A stretch of 64,000 nt of DNA from Rhodococcus koreensis (GTDB lineage: Bacteria; Actinomycetota; Actinomycetes; Mycobacteriales; Mycobacteriaceae): the NCBI RefSeq assembly GCF_900105905.1, contig NZ_FNSV01000005.1, positions 372,001 through 436,000 on the forward strand, given 5' to 3'. The translations under genes were made by a program, and so were the position numbers. The notes under the pieces were generated by a model that was not told the DNA's origin, made no database searches, and saw only the letters and a program-made list of their open reading frames with translations. Numbering within the stretch: position 1 is the first letter of the stretch; each line of letters begins with the position of its first letter. Shown here one piece after another: positions 45,798-54,614 of the stretch.

Positions 45798-46769
45798 TCA
45801 GCTGAGGCCGGCGACTTCCTGGGCGATCGCGGCCCGGCGAGTCTGCGCGGCCGAGACGACACCCTGCCGGTTCTTGTGCGCCTCCTCATAGGCAACGATG
45901 GCGCGCACCTCCGCCGGCTCGGCCAATTCCTTGACTGCAGCGACCGCCTCCGCGACGGTGAGGTCGTCGTACCCGTCGATGGGCAGCTCCCCCGGTTCGA
46001 GGACCCCGGCCGCGGTTCGGGCTGAATGCAGCACGTCCGCGACCCCGTCGGCCCCTTCGCGGCGGGTGACCTGCTCCGCGGTCTCGAGGGCGGCGTCGCG
46101 GGACCCGGCCAGGGTTTTCACGGCGACATCGCCCGCCTGCGCACCCCGGCTGAGCAGCTCGCTGAGCGCCGGTGGGGTGGCGCGGACGGTGTCGAGGGCC
46201 CGGTCCAGGCCGCGCGCCGACCAGGAGACCGGCGCGTTGACCAGCCGCACCGCGGTCCCGGCGGCCGCCTGCAGCGGGGTGCGGCGCAGTGCCGCCGGCC
46301 CGCCCAAGGCATCCTCGGCGAGGACGGTGGTCAGCCAGTCCACGGTCGCCGAGTGCGCGGCGATCAGCCGGAACGCCAGGTTCTCGACATCCTTCTTCTG
46401 GGCCGCGACGGCGAGGGCCTTGATATAGCGGGCGCGGTCGAGGAGTTGGTGTTCGAGCGTGAGATCGCCGAGCAGGGCCTCGTCGAACGGCTGAGCCTGC
46501 TCGACCATCGCCTTGACCGCGGCGGCGGCCCGCCCGAGGAACGGGCCGACCAATTCCGGAACGCCACCGAGTTCGCGGATGGCGGACTCGATCGCCTCGG
46601 CGCGGGCCCGGGCGTGGTCGACGTTCTCGGACAGCTCCCGGCGCACGGCCTCGGTCCGGGCCTGCACGGTGCGGGTTTCGGCGAGCTGAATCTCGGTGTG
46701 GGTCAGGTCGAGGACTGTGCGCAGCTGCGCCAGCAAGGTCATGGTCGTCGATGTATTCGATGTGCTCAT
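45798..46769 (-). CDS. Helical ferritin-like/phasin-like paralogue B
   Basis: 323 residues from the ATG at 46769. TMTLLAQLRTVLDLTHTEIQ, LAETRTVQARTEAVRRELSE, LGDLTLEHQLLDRARYIKAL, IAAHSATVDWLTTVLAEDAL and PIDGYDDLTVAEAVAAVKEL, YEEAHKNRQGVVSAAQTRRA align with paralogues A and C along the whole length. A and C are preceded by different genes; this copy stands alone with a SigF-like promoter at 46834-46859. The conserved EH and H positions in the helical part would suit a metal site, but this is untested. Confidence 0.85.
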   Translation of the reverse strand: MSTSNTSTTMTLLAQLRTVLDLTHTEIQLAETRTVQARTEAVRRELSENVDHARARAEAIESAIRELGGVPELVGPFLGRAAAAVKAMVEQAQPFDEALLGDLTLEHQLLDRARYIKALAVAAQKKDVENLAFRLIAAHSATVDWLTTVLAEDALGGPAALRRTPLQAAAGTAVRLVNAPVSWSARGLDRALDTVRATPPALSELLSRGAQAGDVAVKTLAGSRDAALETAEQVTRREGADGVADVLHSARTAAGVLEPGELPIDGYDDLTVAEAVAAVKELAEPAEVRAIVAYEEAHKNRQGVVSAAQTRRAAIAQEVAGLS

Positions 46770-46833
46770 ACGGATTTTCGCCCCTTCGGCATGTGACGGC
46801 ATCGGGTCGGTGCACCATGCACCGCTTCCGCGA

Positions 46834-46859
46834 CTACCCCGCCGCGCCGTGCGGTAAGC
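46834..46859 (-). promoter_or_regulatory. SigF/SigB-like promoter for paralogue B
   Basis: Reverse strand: GCTT, 16 bases, GGGTAG, 65 bases before the ATG. The remaining gap to 47162 shows no gene. Confidence 0.5.
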
Positions 46860-47162
46860 CGCCCACGCCGCTGGAACAGCGGGAGTTCGGCAACTGTTCA
46901 CCAGGGCCTCACCCCGGATCTGCGACCACCACCGACCAGGCCGCTGAATGCGGTGTCAGACTGGCACGTTCGCGGGGCCGCCAGCGGAGTGCGGGCATGC
47001 TCGGTGCCCGGCCGTTCCCGCGATTTCCGTGGTGAAGGGACGCCGAGGCGGTGTTCCCGGCTGCCGCCTGTACGTCAATCCGAGTCGCCTTGTGGTGGTG
47101 GCGTTCTTCGCTCAGCGGAGGGCGCCGCGCCCGCGCGCCATTCGTCGGCCACGGCTCGGTCG

Positions 47163-47765
47163 TCAGTGGGCGTCCCGGAAGGCGTGCTCGATGTTCGCGG
47201 GTATACGGCCGCGCGAGGAGATGTCGTAGCCGTGCTGGAGGGCCCATTCCCGGATTTCCTTGGCCGTGCCTGCGTCCCGGGGCCGTCGGATACCGGAACG
47301 GCGCCGTGGCCGTTCCCCCTGCTCGGGCTTCCCGGACTTCTCGGTCGTTTCGGGCTTATCGGTCTCGCCGGTCTCCGCGGCCTGCGTCTCCCCTTCGTCC
47401 TCCGGTAGCTCTCCGTCGTCCGACACGTTCTCGTTTTCGGTGGACTCGTCACCGGCAGGCTCGTCCTCGCGCTCGTCCGCCGCGGCGACGGGTTGGTCGC
47501 GGTTCACGCTCGACCTCCGCGTGGTGCCGGCCTCCTTGCTCTCACTCTCCGCGAGGTTCTCGCCGCCGGGCAGGAGCCGGCTGTGCAGCGAATCGATACC
47601 CGAGCTGACCGCGGTGACCGCCGCGGATTTCACGGAGGTCATCAGCTCGCCCCGAATGGTCTCGCCGAGCTTGGCGACCTCCGGGGACCGGGCAAGCTTC
47701 GCGGTCCAGCCCCTGAGTAAATATCCCGCCCCGACGGCCGCGACCAATCGACCTCTGGTTTTCAT
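47163..47765 (-). CDS. GvpT-like N-terminus fused to an Lsr2 DNA-binding domain
   Basis: 200 residues from the ATG at 47765 (aligned with the 35216 paralogue; a GTG lies 9 bases earlier). N-terminal MKTRGRLVAAVGAGYLLRGW, then LARSPEVAKLGETIRGELMT, SAAVTAVSSGIDSLHSRLLP corresponds to the gvp-cluster protein at 35216 but lacks 15-20 residues of its membrane segment. A disordered acidic linker (70-155) follows. The last 35 residues, GTAKEIREWALQHGYDISSR, GRIPANIEHAFRDAH, are the Lsr2 C-terminal domain with the RGR AT-hook-like motif that enters the minor groove of AT-rich DNA. Such a fusion could tether DNA to a membrane or protein shell. A SigF-like promoter lies at 47870-47894. Confidence 0.88.
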   Translation of the reverse strand: MKTRGRLVAAVGAGYLLRGWTAKLARSPEVAKLGETIRGELMTSVKSAAVTAVSSGIDSLHSRLLPGGENLAESESKEAGTTRRSSVNRDQPVAAADEREDEPAGDESTENENVSDDGELPEDEGETQAAETGETDKPETTEKSGKPEQGERPRRRSGIRRPRDAGTAKEIREWALQHGYDISSRGRIPANIEHAFRDAH

Positions 47766-47869
47766 CGCGCTCACCCACAGTCGCCGAGTTGTCGTCCGCG
47801 CACCTCAGTGTGTCGGCGGGCGGCGAGGTGCGTCGTGGACCGTGCTCGCCGGGGGTGCGTAAGCCGTGC

Positions 47870-47894
47870 GTACCCCAGCCAGAGGCGCTTAATC
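47870..47894 (-). promoter_or_regulatory. SigF/SigB-like promoter for the Lsr2 fusion gene
   Basis: Reverse strand: GATT, 15 bases, GGGTAC, 105 bases before the ATG. The stretch 47895-48264 shows no gene. Confidence 0.55.
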
Positions 47895-48264
47895 ATCGGC
47901 ACACGACGCCCTTTCGGGGTGGTCGCGGCCGATGCCGAGAAACACCTCGGAGGTCAGTGTCGATGACGTCGTCGGCGCTGACACAGAGCAGCCCGGAGGT
48001 GGTGCGGTGGAGCGGGGACCGGGCCTCCCGTCCTCCGGCCCGCACAGACGTGATGGGCTTTCCGGTGGCGGTGTAGCGGCGGGGGCTGCGCCTTCAGATG
48101 CGGCCGGATGCGGGGGTCGCCGCAGCCTCGATCGCCGTGCTCACCTCGGCGCAATGCTCGCGGTGCAGTTCGACCAGCGAGCACGCCCCCGTTGCTGCTC
48201 TGGTGACCGCCGTCGCAGTGCGACTGCACCCGCGCGGACCCGTCCGCACGGGAGAATCAGTGCC

Positions 48265-49488
48265 ATGCCCGCCCGTCGCCGTCCCGGTTACCTCGTCCAC
48301 GTCCTCGCAGTCCTACTGCTCGCTGTCGTGGCCGCGGCCTGCGCACCCTCCACCGACCAACCCGCCGGACCGGCCACACCGCCGCCGGGACCGGAGATCA
48401 CCGTGTCACCGGCCGACGGCGTCGCCGCGGTCAACCCGCTCGAACCCGTATCGGTGAACACCATCGGTGGCACCCTCGCGACGGTCACCATGACCAACGA
48501 CGAAGGCCGGGTGGTCGAGGGCATCTTCACTCCCGACCGCCTGTCCTGGAAACCGGGAGTACCCCTCGGCTACGGCCGCACCTACACCGTCGCGGTCACC
48601 GCCGTCGGTGACCAGGGCGTCCGGAGCGAGAAGACCAGCACGTTCTCGACGGTCACCCCCGGCAACCAAACCATGCCGTCCTTCGTCACCACCGGCGGCA
48701 ACCTGCTCGCCGACGGCGGCACCTTCGGCGTCGGCATCGTCATCGTCACCCACTTCGACGAACCGATCACCGACCGCGCCGCCGCCGAGAAAGCCCTGCA
48801 CGTGGAGACCACACCCCCGGTCGCCGGCTCCTGGTACTGGGCCGACGACCAGAACGTGCACTGGCGGCCCCAGAACTACTGGACACCCGGCACCCAGGTC
48901 ACCGTTCGTGCCGACGTCTACGGCCTCGCGCTCGGCGAAGGCCTGTTCGGCCAGGAGGATGCGCAGACCTCGTTCACCATCGGCGACGCCCACATCTCCG
49001 TCGCCGACGACACCACCAAACAGGTCACCGTCACCGACAACGGCCAAGTGGTCCGCACGATGCCGACGTCGATGGGCCGAGGCGGCACCGAAGTCGTAGG
49101 CGGTCAAACCCTCTCGTTCTGGACCCAACCCGGCATCTACACCGTCATCGACAAGGCCAACCCGGTCATCATGGATTCCTCAACCTACGGGTTGCCGGTG
49201 AACTCCCGCCTCGGATACAAGGAAACGATCAACTACGCCACCCGCATCAGCAACGACGGCATCTACCTCCACGAACTCGCCGACACCATCTGGGCCCAGG
49301 GCAACACCAACGTCTCACACGGCTGCCTGAACCTCAGCCCCGACAACGCCCGCTGGTTCTACGACTTCTCCGTCCCCGGCGACGTCGTCGAGGTCCGGGG
49401 CACCGGCGGCGCACCGCTCGAGCTGTGGCAGAACGGCGACTGGTCGCTGCCGGGGGCCCAGTGGCAGGCCGGCAGCGCCCTGGACTGA
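48265..49488 (+). CDS. L,D-transpeptidase, lipoprotein type
   Basis: 407 residues from the ATG at 48265, with GGGAGAA upstream. The signal peptide ends in VVAAACAPS, a lipobox-like site with Cys26, so export and lipid anchoring are likely. Two Ig-like domains follow (EITVSPADGVAAVNPLEPVS; ATVTMTNDEGRVVEGIFTPD; NYWTPGTQVTVRADVYGLAL). The catalytic YkuD domain (about 260-390) contains GIYLHELADTIW and the active-site SHGCLNLSPDNARWFYDF with Cys. The layout matches mycobacterial LdtB/LdtMt2, which make 3-3 peptidoglycan cross-links. No promoter recognised. Confidence 0.95.
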   Translation: MPARRRPGYLVHVLAVLLLAVVAAACAPSTDQPAGPATPPPGPEITVSPADGVAAVNPLEPVSVNTIGGTLATVTMTNDEGRVVEGIFTPDRLSWKPGVPLGYGRTYTVAVTAVGDQGVRSEKTSTFSTVTPGNQTMPSFVTTGGNLLADGGTFGVGIVIVTHFDEPITDRAAAEKALHVETTPPVAGSWYWADDQNVHWRPQNYWTPGTQVTVRADVYGLALGEGLFGQEDAQTSFTIGDAHISVADDTTKQVTVTDNGQVVRTMPTSMGRGGTEVVGGQTLSFWTQPGIYTVIDKANPVIMDSSTYGLPVNSRLGYKETINYATRISNDGIYLHELADTIWAQGNTNVSHGCLNLSPDNARWFYDFSVPGDVVEVRGTGGAPLELWQNGDWSLPGAQWQAGSALD

Positions 49489-49712
49489 CGAGGAGACCGG
49501 GGCGGTCGTGTCCGTCGCAGGAGCAGCTCGTGCGATCAGGCTGCGGTTGGGGGTTTCGTGACCGCCCCGATCCGGTTACCGTCAAGGGCGCAGGTTCAGA
49601 CACCAGCCCGGCAGTCCACCCACCATCGCGGACGGGTGCCCGCCCACCTCGGCGGGGGGAGCTCTCCCCACCAGGTTCCGCTCCCGCCCGCTCACCCGGG
49701 GGAGCACCTTCC

Positions 49713-50246
49713 ATGGTCTATCTTCGTTCCGTCATCGACAGCCCGCAGCATCTGCGGCTTGCCCTGTCGCAGACCGCGTTCTTCGACCAGGCCGATCCCG
49801 ACGAAGGCGGTTTCGCCCTCGAGGTCGACGAACCCGTCGGCGGCCCGATCGTGCTCCGGGTGAGCGGCGACCTCGACGCGGTCACCGCACCGATTCTGGC
49901 CGCCTGCCTCGACGAGGTCGTGTTGCGCGGGCGCTGCGCCGTCGTCGACCTGCTGCCCGCCGGGTTCGTCGGCTGCGCCGCACTGGCCGTCCTCGCCGAC
50001 GCCGGCACCCGGCTCCGTGAGCAACGCAGCCGGCTGACCGTCGCCGCATTCGGACCCCTGCGGCACATCCTCGACGACGCCGGGCTCGATGCGGTGCAGT
50101 GCTTCGGCACCCTCACCGACGCGTTCACCGCCGCCCACACCGGGTCTGCGTCCGTGGTGGAGTTGGTGCGGCCGAGGCCGGGCCGTCCGGCCGCACCGCG
50201 CCGCCGACCGTTCGGCGCGCGCCGGCCCACCCCATCCGTCGGATGA
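49713..50246 (+). CDS. STAS domain protein lacking the phosphorylatable serine (paralogue of 27674)
   Basis: 177 residues from the ATG at 49713 (GGGGGAG upstream). STAS domain at about residues 40-140: PIVLRVSGDLDAVTAPILAA, RCAVVDLLPAGFVGCAALAV, LADAGTRLREQRSRLTVAAF. The loop that is D-S-S-G in phosphorylated antagonists is G-C-A-A. It shares APILAACL, GCxALAVL and the following Arg-rich helix with the 27674 protein, so the two are paralogues. The C-terminal 30 residues are basic and Pro-rich. Likely partner: an RsbW-like ATPase; cysteine-based control is a possibility. Confidence 0.88.
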   Translation: MVYLRSVIDSPQHLRLALSQTAFFDQADPDEGGFALEVDEPVGGPIVLRVSGDLDAVTAPILAACLDEVVLRGRCAVVDLLPAGFVGCAALAVLADAGTRLREQRSRLTVAAFGPLRHILDDAGLDAVQCFGTLTDAFTAAHTGSASVVELVRPRPGRPAAPRRRPFGARRPTPSVG

Positions 50247-50392
50247 CCGCATCTGGTGGGAGAGATGAGTTCGGCCACGACACGGTGGGGCGTAGCGTCG
50301 GGAGGTGGGGTCGGTGTGCATTCTCCGATCCGGTCCGGATACGGCTTTGTGAGCCCCTGGGGGCTGTATCCGGACACCGGGGAAGCGGCAGC

Positions 50393-50983
50393 TCAGCGGG
50401 GTGGTTCCGCGAACTTCTTTAACGCTTGATCCCACACGCGCAGCCGGGACCGGACCAGCATCCGGTGCACCCCGCAGATCATCAGCCCGCCGGCGCCGGC
50501 GAGGGCCGCCCACAACCCGCAGGCCGCCGCGATCGCCAGCACCGCATTCTCGGTGCCACCGCGCGGGTCGAGGAGTTCCCCGTCCGGTCCCACCGGCACG
50601 GTGACGGTGTCTCCGGCCCGCGCCTGCGGTGGCGCCGGAACCTGTCCGGTGTGCTCACGCCCGTCCACCGTCCACCGCGCCCAGGACGAGGCGCCGGTGT
50701 CGATGATCCGCACCGCCGGTTCGGCCTGCGGATCGATACCGGCGTCGACGAGCAGGACCGCGGGGACCGGCCGCGCCTGCGCCGCCAGCGCCCGGCTCTG
50801 CTGCTGCAGCGAGGTGAAGGTTTCTGTCCCCACCGCCGCGCACACCGGCACCAGCAACAACACCACCGTGACCACCAGTGTCACCACCACCGCCTCGACC
50901 CGATCGGTGCCCCGCATCAACGGGTTACGGCTGCACGGCTGCAACCGCCACCACCGCACCGGATCCGGTGCCCGCCCCGCCAT
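50393..50983 (-). CDS. Rv1733c-like two-helix membrane protein
   Basis: 196 residues from the ATG at 50983 (AAAGGG upstream). WWRLQPCSRNPLMRGTDRVE precedes helix 1 (AVVVTLVVTVVLLLVPVCAA); an extracytoplasmic domain follows (VRIIDTGASSWARWTVDGRE, DTVTVPVGPDGELLDP), then helix 2 (AVLAIAAACGLWAALAGAGG) and a basic tail. This is the layout and motif set of Mycobacterium Rv1733c, a dormancy-regulon membrane protein of unknown function. It is followed on the same strand by the GAF-ANTAR gene, transcribed in the same direction but upstream (51090-51869), so the two may share a transcript. Confidence 0.85.
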   Translation of the reverse strand: MAGRAPDPVRWWRLQPCSRNPLMRGTDRVEAVVVTLVVTVVLLLVPVCAAVGTETFTSLQQQSRALAAQARPVPAVLLVDAGIDPQAEPAVRIIDTGASSWARWTVDGREHTGQVPAPPQARAGDTVTVPVGPDGELLDPRGGTENAVLAIAAACGLWAALAGAGGLMICGVHRMLVRSRLRVWDQALKKFAEPPR

Positions 50984-51089
50984 GATGCTGCCCTTTCGAA
51001 TAACTCTCTGCGCCTTCGGCGTTCGGTCCGAACCACCCAATCCTGCGATCGCCCTCACCCGGTGGCCTCGACGCAGTCGTTGCCGGATC

Positions 51090-51869
51090 TCACAGCGGCG
51101 ATGAGTGTTCGGGGTTGGCGAACTCGGCCATCAGGTGGCGGGCGACGGCATGGACCTTGGTGTTGGTGCGTTGGGAGATCTCGGACAGCCGGGTGAAGGC
51201 CTCGTCGGCGCCGATCCGGTGCATTGCCATCATCACCCCCTTGGCCTGGTCGATGTCCGCCCGGGAGGTCAGCGCCTCGGTGAGGTGCTCGACCTGCCTC
51301 TGCGCGCGTCGCCACCGGCGGGCGTTGCTGATCGCGGCCGAGGCGGCGGTGGTCAGCAGCTGCATCAGTTTCTCGTCGAATGGGTCGAACGCCGCCGCGG
51401 TGCGGGCGTAGACGTTGAACGAGCCCGCCAGCTCTCCCGGATCCTCGCCGGGGGTGTCGACGATCAACGGCACCGACAGATACGCCCGGATTCCGGCGGT
51501 CCGAGCGGCGGCGGTGAATTCCGGCCACCGGTCGGCGTGTTCGCCGACGACCGCCCGCACCGGGTGCCGTGAGGTCGCGGCCTGCAGGCACGGTCCGCGG
51601 CCGGCGGCGTACTGGTCCCCGTCGATGGCGGCGAGGGTGTCGTCGGTCAGGGCCACGGTGCGCGGGCCGGCGTCGTCGAGATGGGTGACGCTGACCGCGT
51701 CCGCGTCGGGCACCGCGGTGGCCGCCGTTTGGGCCAGCCGCCCGAGCACCTCCTCGAGCGGCTCCTGCGCGGCGGTCTCGTCCCGCAGCACCGCCAGTGC
51801 CTGTGTGACGGTGTCGAGGGCGTGCGCCGCCTCGGACCGCGACAGCGGCGCGGTCCTGATCTCGCTCAT
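51090..51869 (-). CDS. GAF-ANTAR domain regulator
   Basis: 259 residues from the ATG at 51869, AAGGGG upstream. GAF domain about 30-180 (DADAVSVTHLDDAGPRTVAL, AAGRGPCLQAATSRHPVRAV, RAYLSVPLIVDTPGEDPGEL, FNVYARTAAAFDPFDEKLMQ). ANTAR domain about 195-250 (LTSRADIDQAKGVMMAMHRI, GADEAFTRLSEISQRTNTKV, HAVARHLM). It senses an unknown small molecule and binds RNA. A second gene of this type (58054-60118) is interrupted by an IS3 element. Confidence 0.93.
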   Translation of the reverse strand: MSEIRTAPLSRSEAAHALDTVTQALAVLRDETAAQEPLEEVLGRLAQTAATAVPDADAVSVTHLDDAGPRTVALTDDTLAAIDGDQYAAGRGPCLQAATSRHPVRAVVGEHADRWPEFTAAARTAGIRAYLSVPLIVDTPGEDPGELAGSFNVYARTAAAFDPFDEKLMQLLTTAASAAISNARRWRRAQRQVEHLTEALTSRADIDQAKGVMMAMHRIGADEAFTRLSEISQRTNTKVHAVARHLMAEFANPEHSSPL

Positions 51870-51927
51870 CTCGCACCCCTTTCCGCGGCCCGGCCGGTGC
51901 CGTCCGGCGGGGCCGGCGTGGTTACAG

Positions 51928-52242
51928 CTATTCCTCCACCACCTCGTACCCCACCGCCCCGCCGGCGGGTTCGTCTCGATCCTCGTCGTCGAAGGCGACG
52001 GTGGTGGCCTGCTCGAGCCGGTCGGCTTCGGGCACATCCCATTCCGTCTCGAGACCCCCGGCACGCCACGGGTCCTCGGCAGAGCTGACCGGTTGGGTCT
52101 GCTCGAATCGGTCGGCCTCCGGCGCATCCCAGGTGGCGTCTGCCTCCCAGTCGGCGGGGCCGGCCGCACCGAGGGCGGGATCGGCGGACAGGTCTTGTTC
52201 GAGGCGATCGGCCTCGGGCACGGTGTGCAACGGATCGTTCAT
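51928..52242 (-). CDS. Acidic protein with three PEADRxEQ repeats
   Basis: 104 residues from the ATG at 52242. The motif VPEADRLEQD, APEADRFEQT, VPEADRLEQA occurs three times, separated by about 25-30 residues of acidic, Trp-containing linker (DWEADATWD, EDPWRAGGLETEWD). No membrane segment, no Cys. Family unknown to me; PEAD-LEQ repeats recur in small actinobacterial acidic proteins. It lies 58 bases before the GAF-ANTAR gene on the same strand, so it may be cotranscribed with it. Confidence 0.7.
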   Translation of the reverse strand: MNDPLHTVPEADRLEQDLSADPALGAAGPADWEADATWDAPEADRFEQTQPVSSAEDPWRAGGLETEWDVPEADRLEQATTVAFDDEDRDEPAGGAVGYEVVEE

Positions 52243-52530
52243 GGCGCTCACCCTTTCCGCTCGAAACCGGGACATTGCGCTCCCGGATATCCAACGAAAT
52301 TCTGGACATATTCTACGACGACCAGAGGAGTAAATCTATTGCTTCTGTGCAAGATAACGAAGGGGTGGTGACACCGCCGTGCTCCGCCGTCACCGGTCAC
52401 CCTGTCGGGCGGTGGAGCCATCGACTCATTCGCGGACACGGGCCCGCGTACTCGTCGGCCCAGCGGGTACCCGCACTCCGGCAAGGGCGACAACCGCTCG
52501 TCCGTCCCCCTTTTCCCGGAGGTGAGTACG

Positions 52531-52611
52531 GTGCTCAATTTGTACTATCCGCTGGTCATCGTCCTGTCCGTCATCTCGGCGCTGTGGCAGGGAAACCTCG
52601 GACACTGGTGA
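52531..52611 (+). CDS. Small membrane peptide
   Basis: 26 residues: MLNLYYPLVIVLSVISALWQ then GNLGHW. GGAGG lies 8-9 bases before the GTG, which is a strong signal for such a short frame. The remaining gap 52612-53073 shows nothing. Confidence 0.5.
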   Translation: MLNLYYPLVIVLSVISALWQGNLGHW

Positions 52612-53073
52612 GCCTCGATCATCGACCGATCTTCCTGCCCGTGCGGCCCAGCCGCACACGGCACCGGATGTTCTCCCCGAATGCAGTGGCTGTTCTCCCC
52701 GGGACAACGATGATTGGCGTCACCATGACCTGCCGCCCCCTCCAGTGGTACCGGTGATCGTCGCGAGTGTTCGGCACGGGCGCAGGAACATTCGGAACGT
52801 GCGGGGTAATCGCGGTGTTCCAGTTGGGTCCGGTCACGAGGATCGCGCTACCGCGACCGCGGTGAGCAGCCGCAGGGATGGTGTCGTGGGCCGGCCACCG
52901 CCAGTGCGGGTGAGGAGCCCGTTCGGTGGGACCGAGCCGCGACACAGATTCACGTAGCTGATGTACTCGGGGACTCGGGGTGGGGGCCGGTAGGTGAAGG
53001 CGAACCGCCGAATCAGCGGGGACTGGTGTGGCGGCGGTGCCGCCGAACCAGGACGCGGCGGGGAGTGAGTGCC

Positions 53074-53316
53074 TCAGGAGGTTTCGTCTCCGCTGCCGGT
53101 CGTCCCGCCGCGGGTCGCCGCGGCCTGCAAACGTTGCCGCGCGAGGCCTTCGAGTCCGCGCGGAGTCGGATCGGCCGGGAAGTGGGAGTCGGCGCTGCTC
53201 GCTTCGCGGCAGCACTGCCGCACGATCTGCGTGACCATCGGCAGCGGTACCCGGCCGTCGAACTCGCCGCACAACCGCTCGACGACGTCGGCGTAGGAAT
53301 CGGGCACCGCAATCAC
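53074..53316 (-). CDS. Three-helix bundle dimerisation domain protein
   Basis: 80 residues if started at the GTG 53316; a longer form up to 53460 is possible. VPDSYADVVERLCGEFDGRV, PLPMVTQIVRQCCREASSAD, and TPRGLEGLARQRLQAAATRG fit the small three-helix domain found at the N-terminus of some actinobacterial phosphatases and as stand-alone proteins (V-RL---F---P---V---V------------FLP-LVER-AR-RL). Function unknown; proposed dimerisation module. Confidence 0.6.
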   Translation of the reverse strand: MIAVPDSYADVVERLCGEFDGRVPLPMVTQIVRQCCREASSADSHFPADPTPRGLEGLARQRLQAAATRGGTTGSGDETS

Positions 53317-53573
53317 CACCTCGAGAAACCCCAGTCCCCACGTACCCCGGACCGGTGTCCGGCAAAACCGGCGTCCGCGACAAGGGTGCGCGACGCAGCG
53401 ACGGCCCGCGTGCACAACCAGTTTCACCAGCAGGTGAGAGGGCGACTCCCGTGCGATCAAAGGAGCACTGTGGAACGGTGTGGAGTCGACAGATCCAAAT
53501 TTTTCGGCGACGGTCGCCGTCTCGGCCCCACAGTGCGCATCCGTTGTGTTCGGTGATTACCTCGTCTCGGTGG

Positions 53574-54018
53574 TCAGCCGGATTCGGTGGAGAATGGGCT
53601 GACCCCGAGGTCGAGGACGTCGACGGAGACGGGCAGTCCGATCTGGTGCCAGCTGGTGGTCAGGGTGAGGGCCCCGGTGCGCGGGCAGCCGGGGATCCAG
53701 TAGCAGGGTGCGGTACTGGTCCGGCGGTCCGGGGGACGAGGTACACGACGCCGGTTCGTACGGGTCGGCGTCCCCGGGCTGATCGTCCATCCTCACCCGC
53801 ACCCGCAGATACGACCAGTGCGCGGACCGGTCGTGAGGGTCGGTCAGCGGGCGGGTCTCGTGGCGGGCGAGTTCGGCGGGGATGCCGGTGGCCACCAGGA
53901 CCAGGCACAGTGCCACCCCGGCCGGGTAGGCGGTCACTCCGGTCAGCGGCCGCGCACCGCCATACCACCGGAGGCAGGTGGGGCGATCCCGGGCCATCGG
54001 TTCCGCGCCATATCCCAT
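53574..54018 (-). pseudogene. Broken hypothetical gene
   Basis: First frame: GARPLTGVTAYPAGVALCLV, LVATGIPAELARHETRPLTD, PHDRSAHWSYLRVRVRMDDQ, to DQYRTL. After a 1-base slip near 53714 the next frame continues YWIPGCPRTGALTLTTSWHQ, IGLPVSVDVLDLGVSPFSTE, SG and stop. Both parts have proper codon bias and form one protein; I do not recognise its family. Upstream start is uncertain. Confidence 0.6.
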
Positions 54019-54229
54019 GGTCGCACCGGGTTCGCCGCCCCGGCCACCTCCACCCGGATCCGCACGCCCCTCCCGTGCTCGCCGCCCGCCCGGTGTGGAA
54101 GACCATCGCCCGCGCCGGTGTTGTACCGGAGGGACAACGATCGACGAAGTCGGCGGATCCGGCCTGGTGGCGCCGACCCAGCAGCCGGCATAACCTGCCA
54201 CCGCCGACCGACGGTGAGGCGGAGAACCC

Positions 54230-54394
54230 GTGAACAGGCACGTGCGATACGCCGTCGCAAGGTTCCTCGGGGTGGATCTGGCCACCGCGACCGACGAGCA
54301 GGTCCGTCGAGTCGACTTCTACACCACCCTGGTGGAGGCGCACACCGTCCGAATGTTGCTGCGGTTCGAGGACTTTCGTCCATCTTGGGGATGA
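54230..54394 (+). CDS. Small hypothetical protein
   Basis: 54 residues from GTG 54230 with GGAGAA upstream: NRHVRYAVARFLGVDLATAT, DEQVRRVDFYTTLVEAHTVR, MLLRFEDFRPSWG. Helical, mildly basic; codon bias supports it. Family unknown. Confidence 0.5.
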   Translation: MNRHVRYAVARFLGVDLATATDEQVRRVDFYTTLVEAHTVRMLLRFEDFRPSWG

Positions 54395-54509
54395 TCGGTT
54401 CCGGTTATCCGGGGCCGGCTGCACGTCCCGGATGGTGAGTGGCAGTTTCCCGGCCACGCAGTGTCCGCACGTGTCCGGCGCATTACACGCGCGCTTCCTC
54501 CTGCTGCGG

Positions 54510-54534
54510 GTTACACCCGCGCCGGGTGGGGTAG
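54510..54534 (+). promoter_or_regulatory. SigF/SigB-like promoter for paralogue C
   Basis: GTTA, 15 bases, GGGTAG, 80 bases before the ATG at 54615. Confidence 0.65.
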
Positions 54535-54614
54535 TCCTGCCAGCGGTGCCAGTGCGGGCACCGCGTACCGAAGATCCCGATCCGAACCATTCTTCGTGAA
54601 GGAGTGATGCCCTG

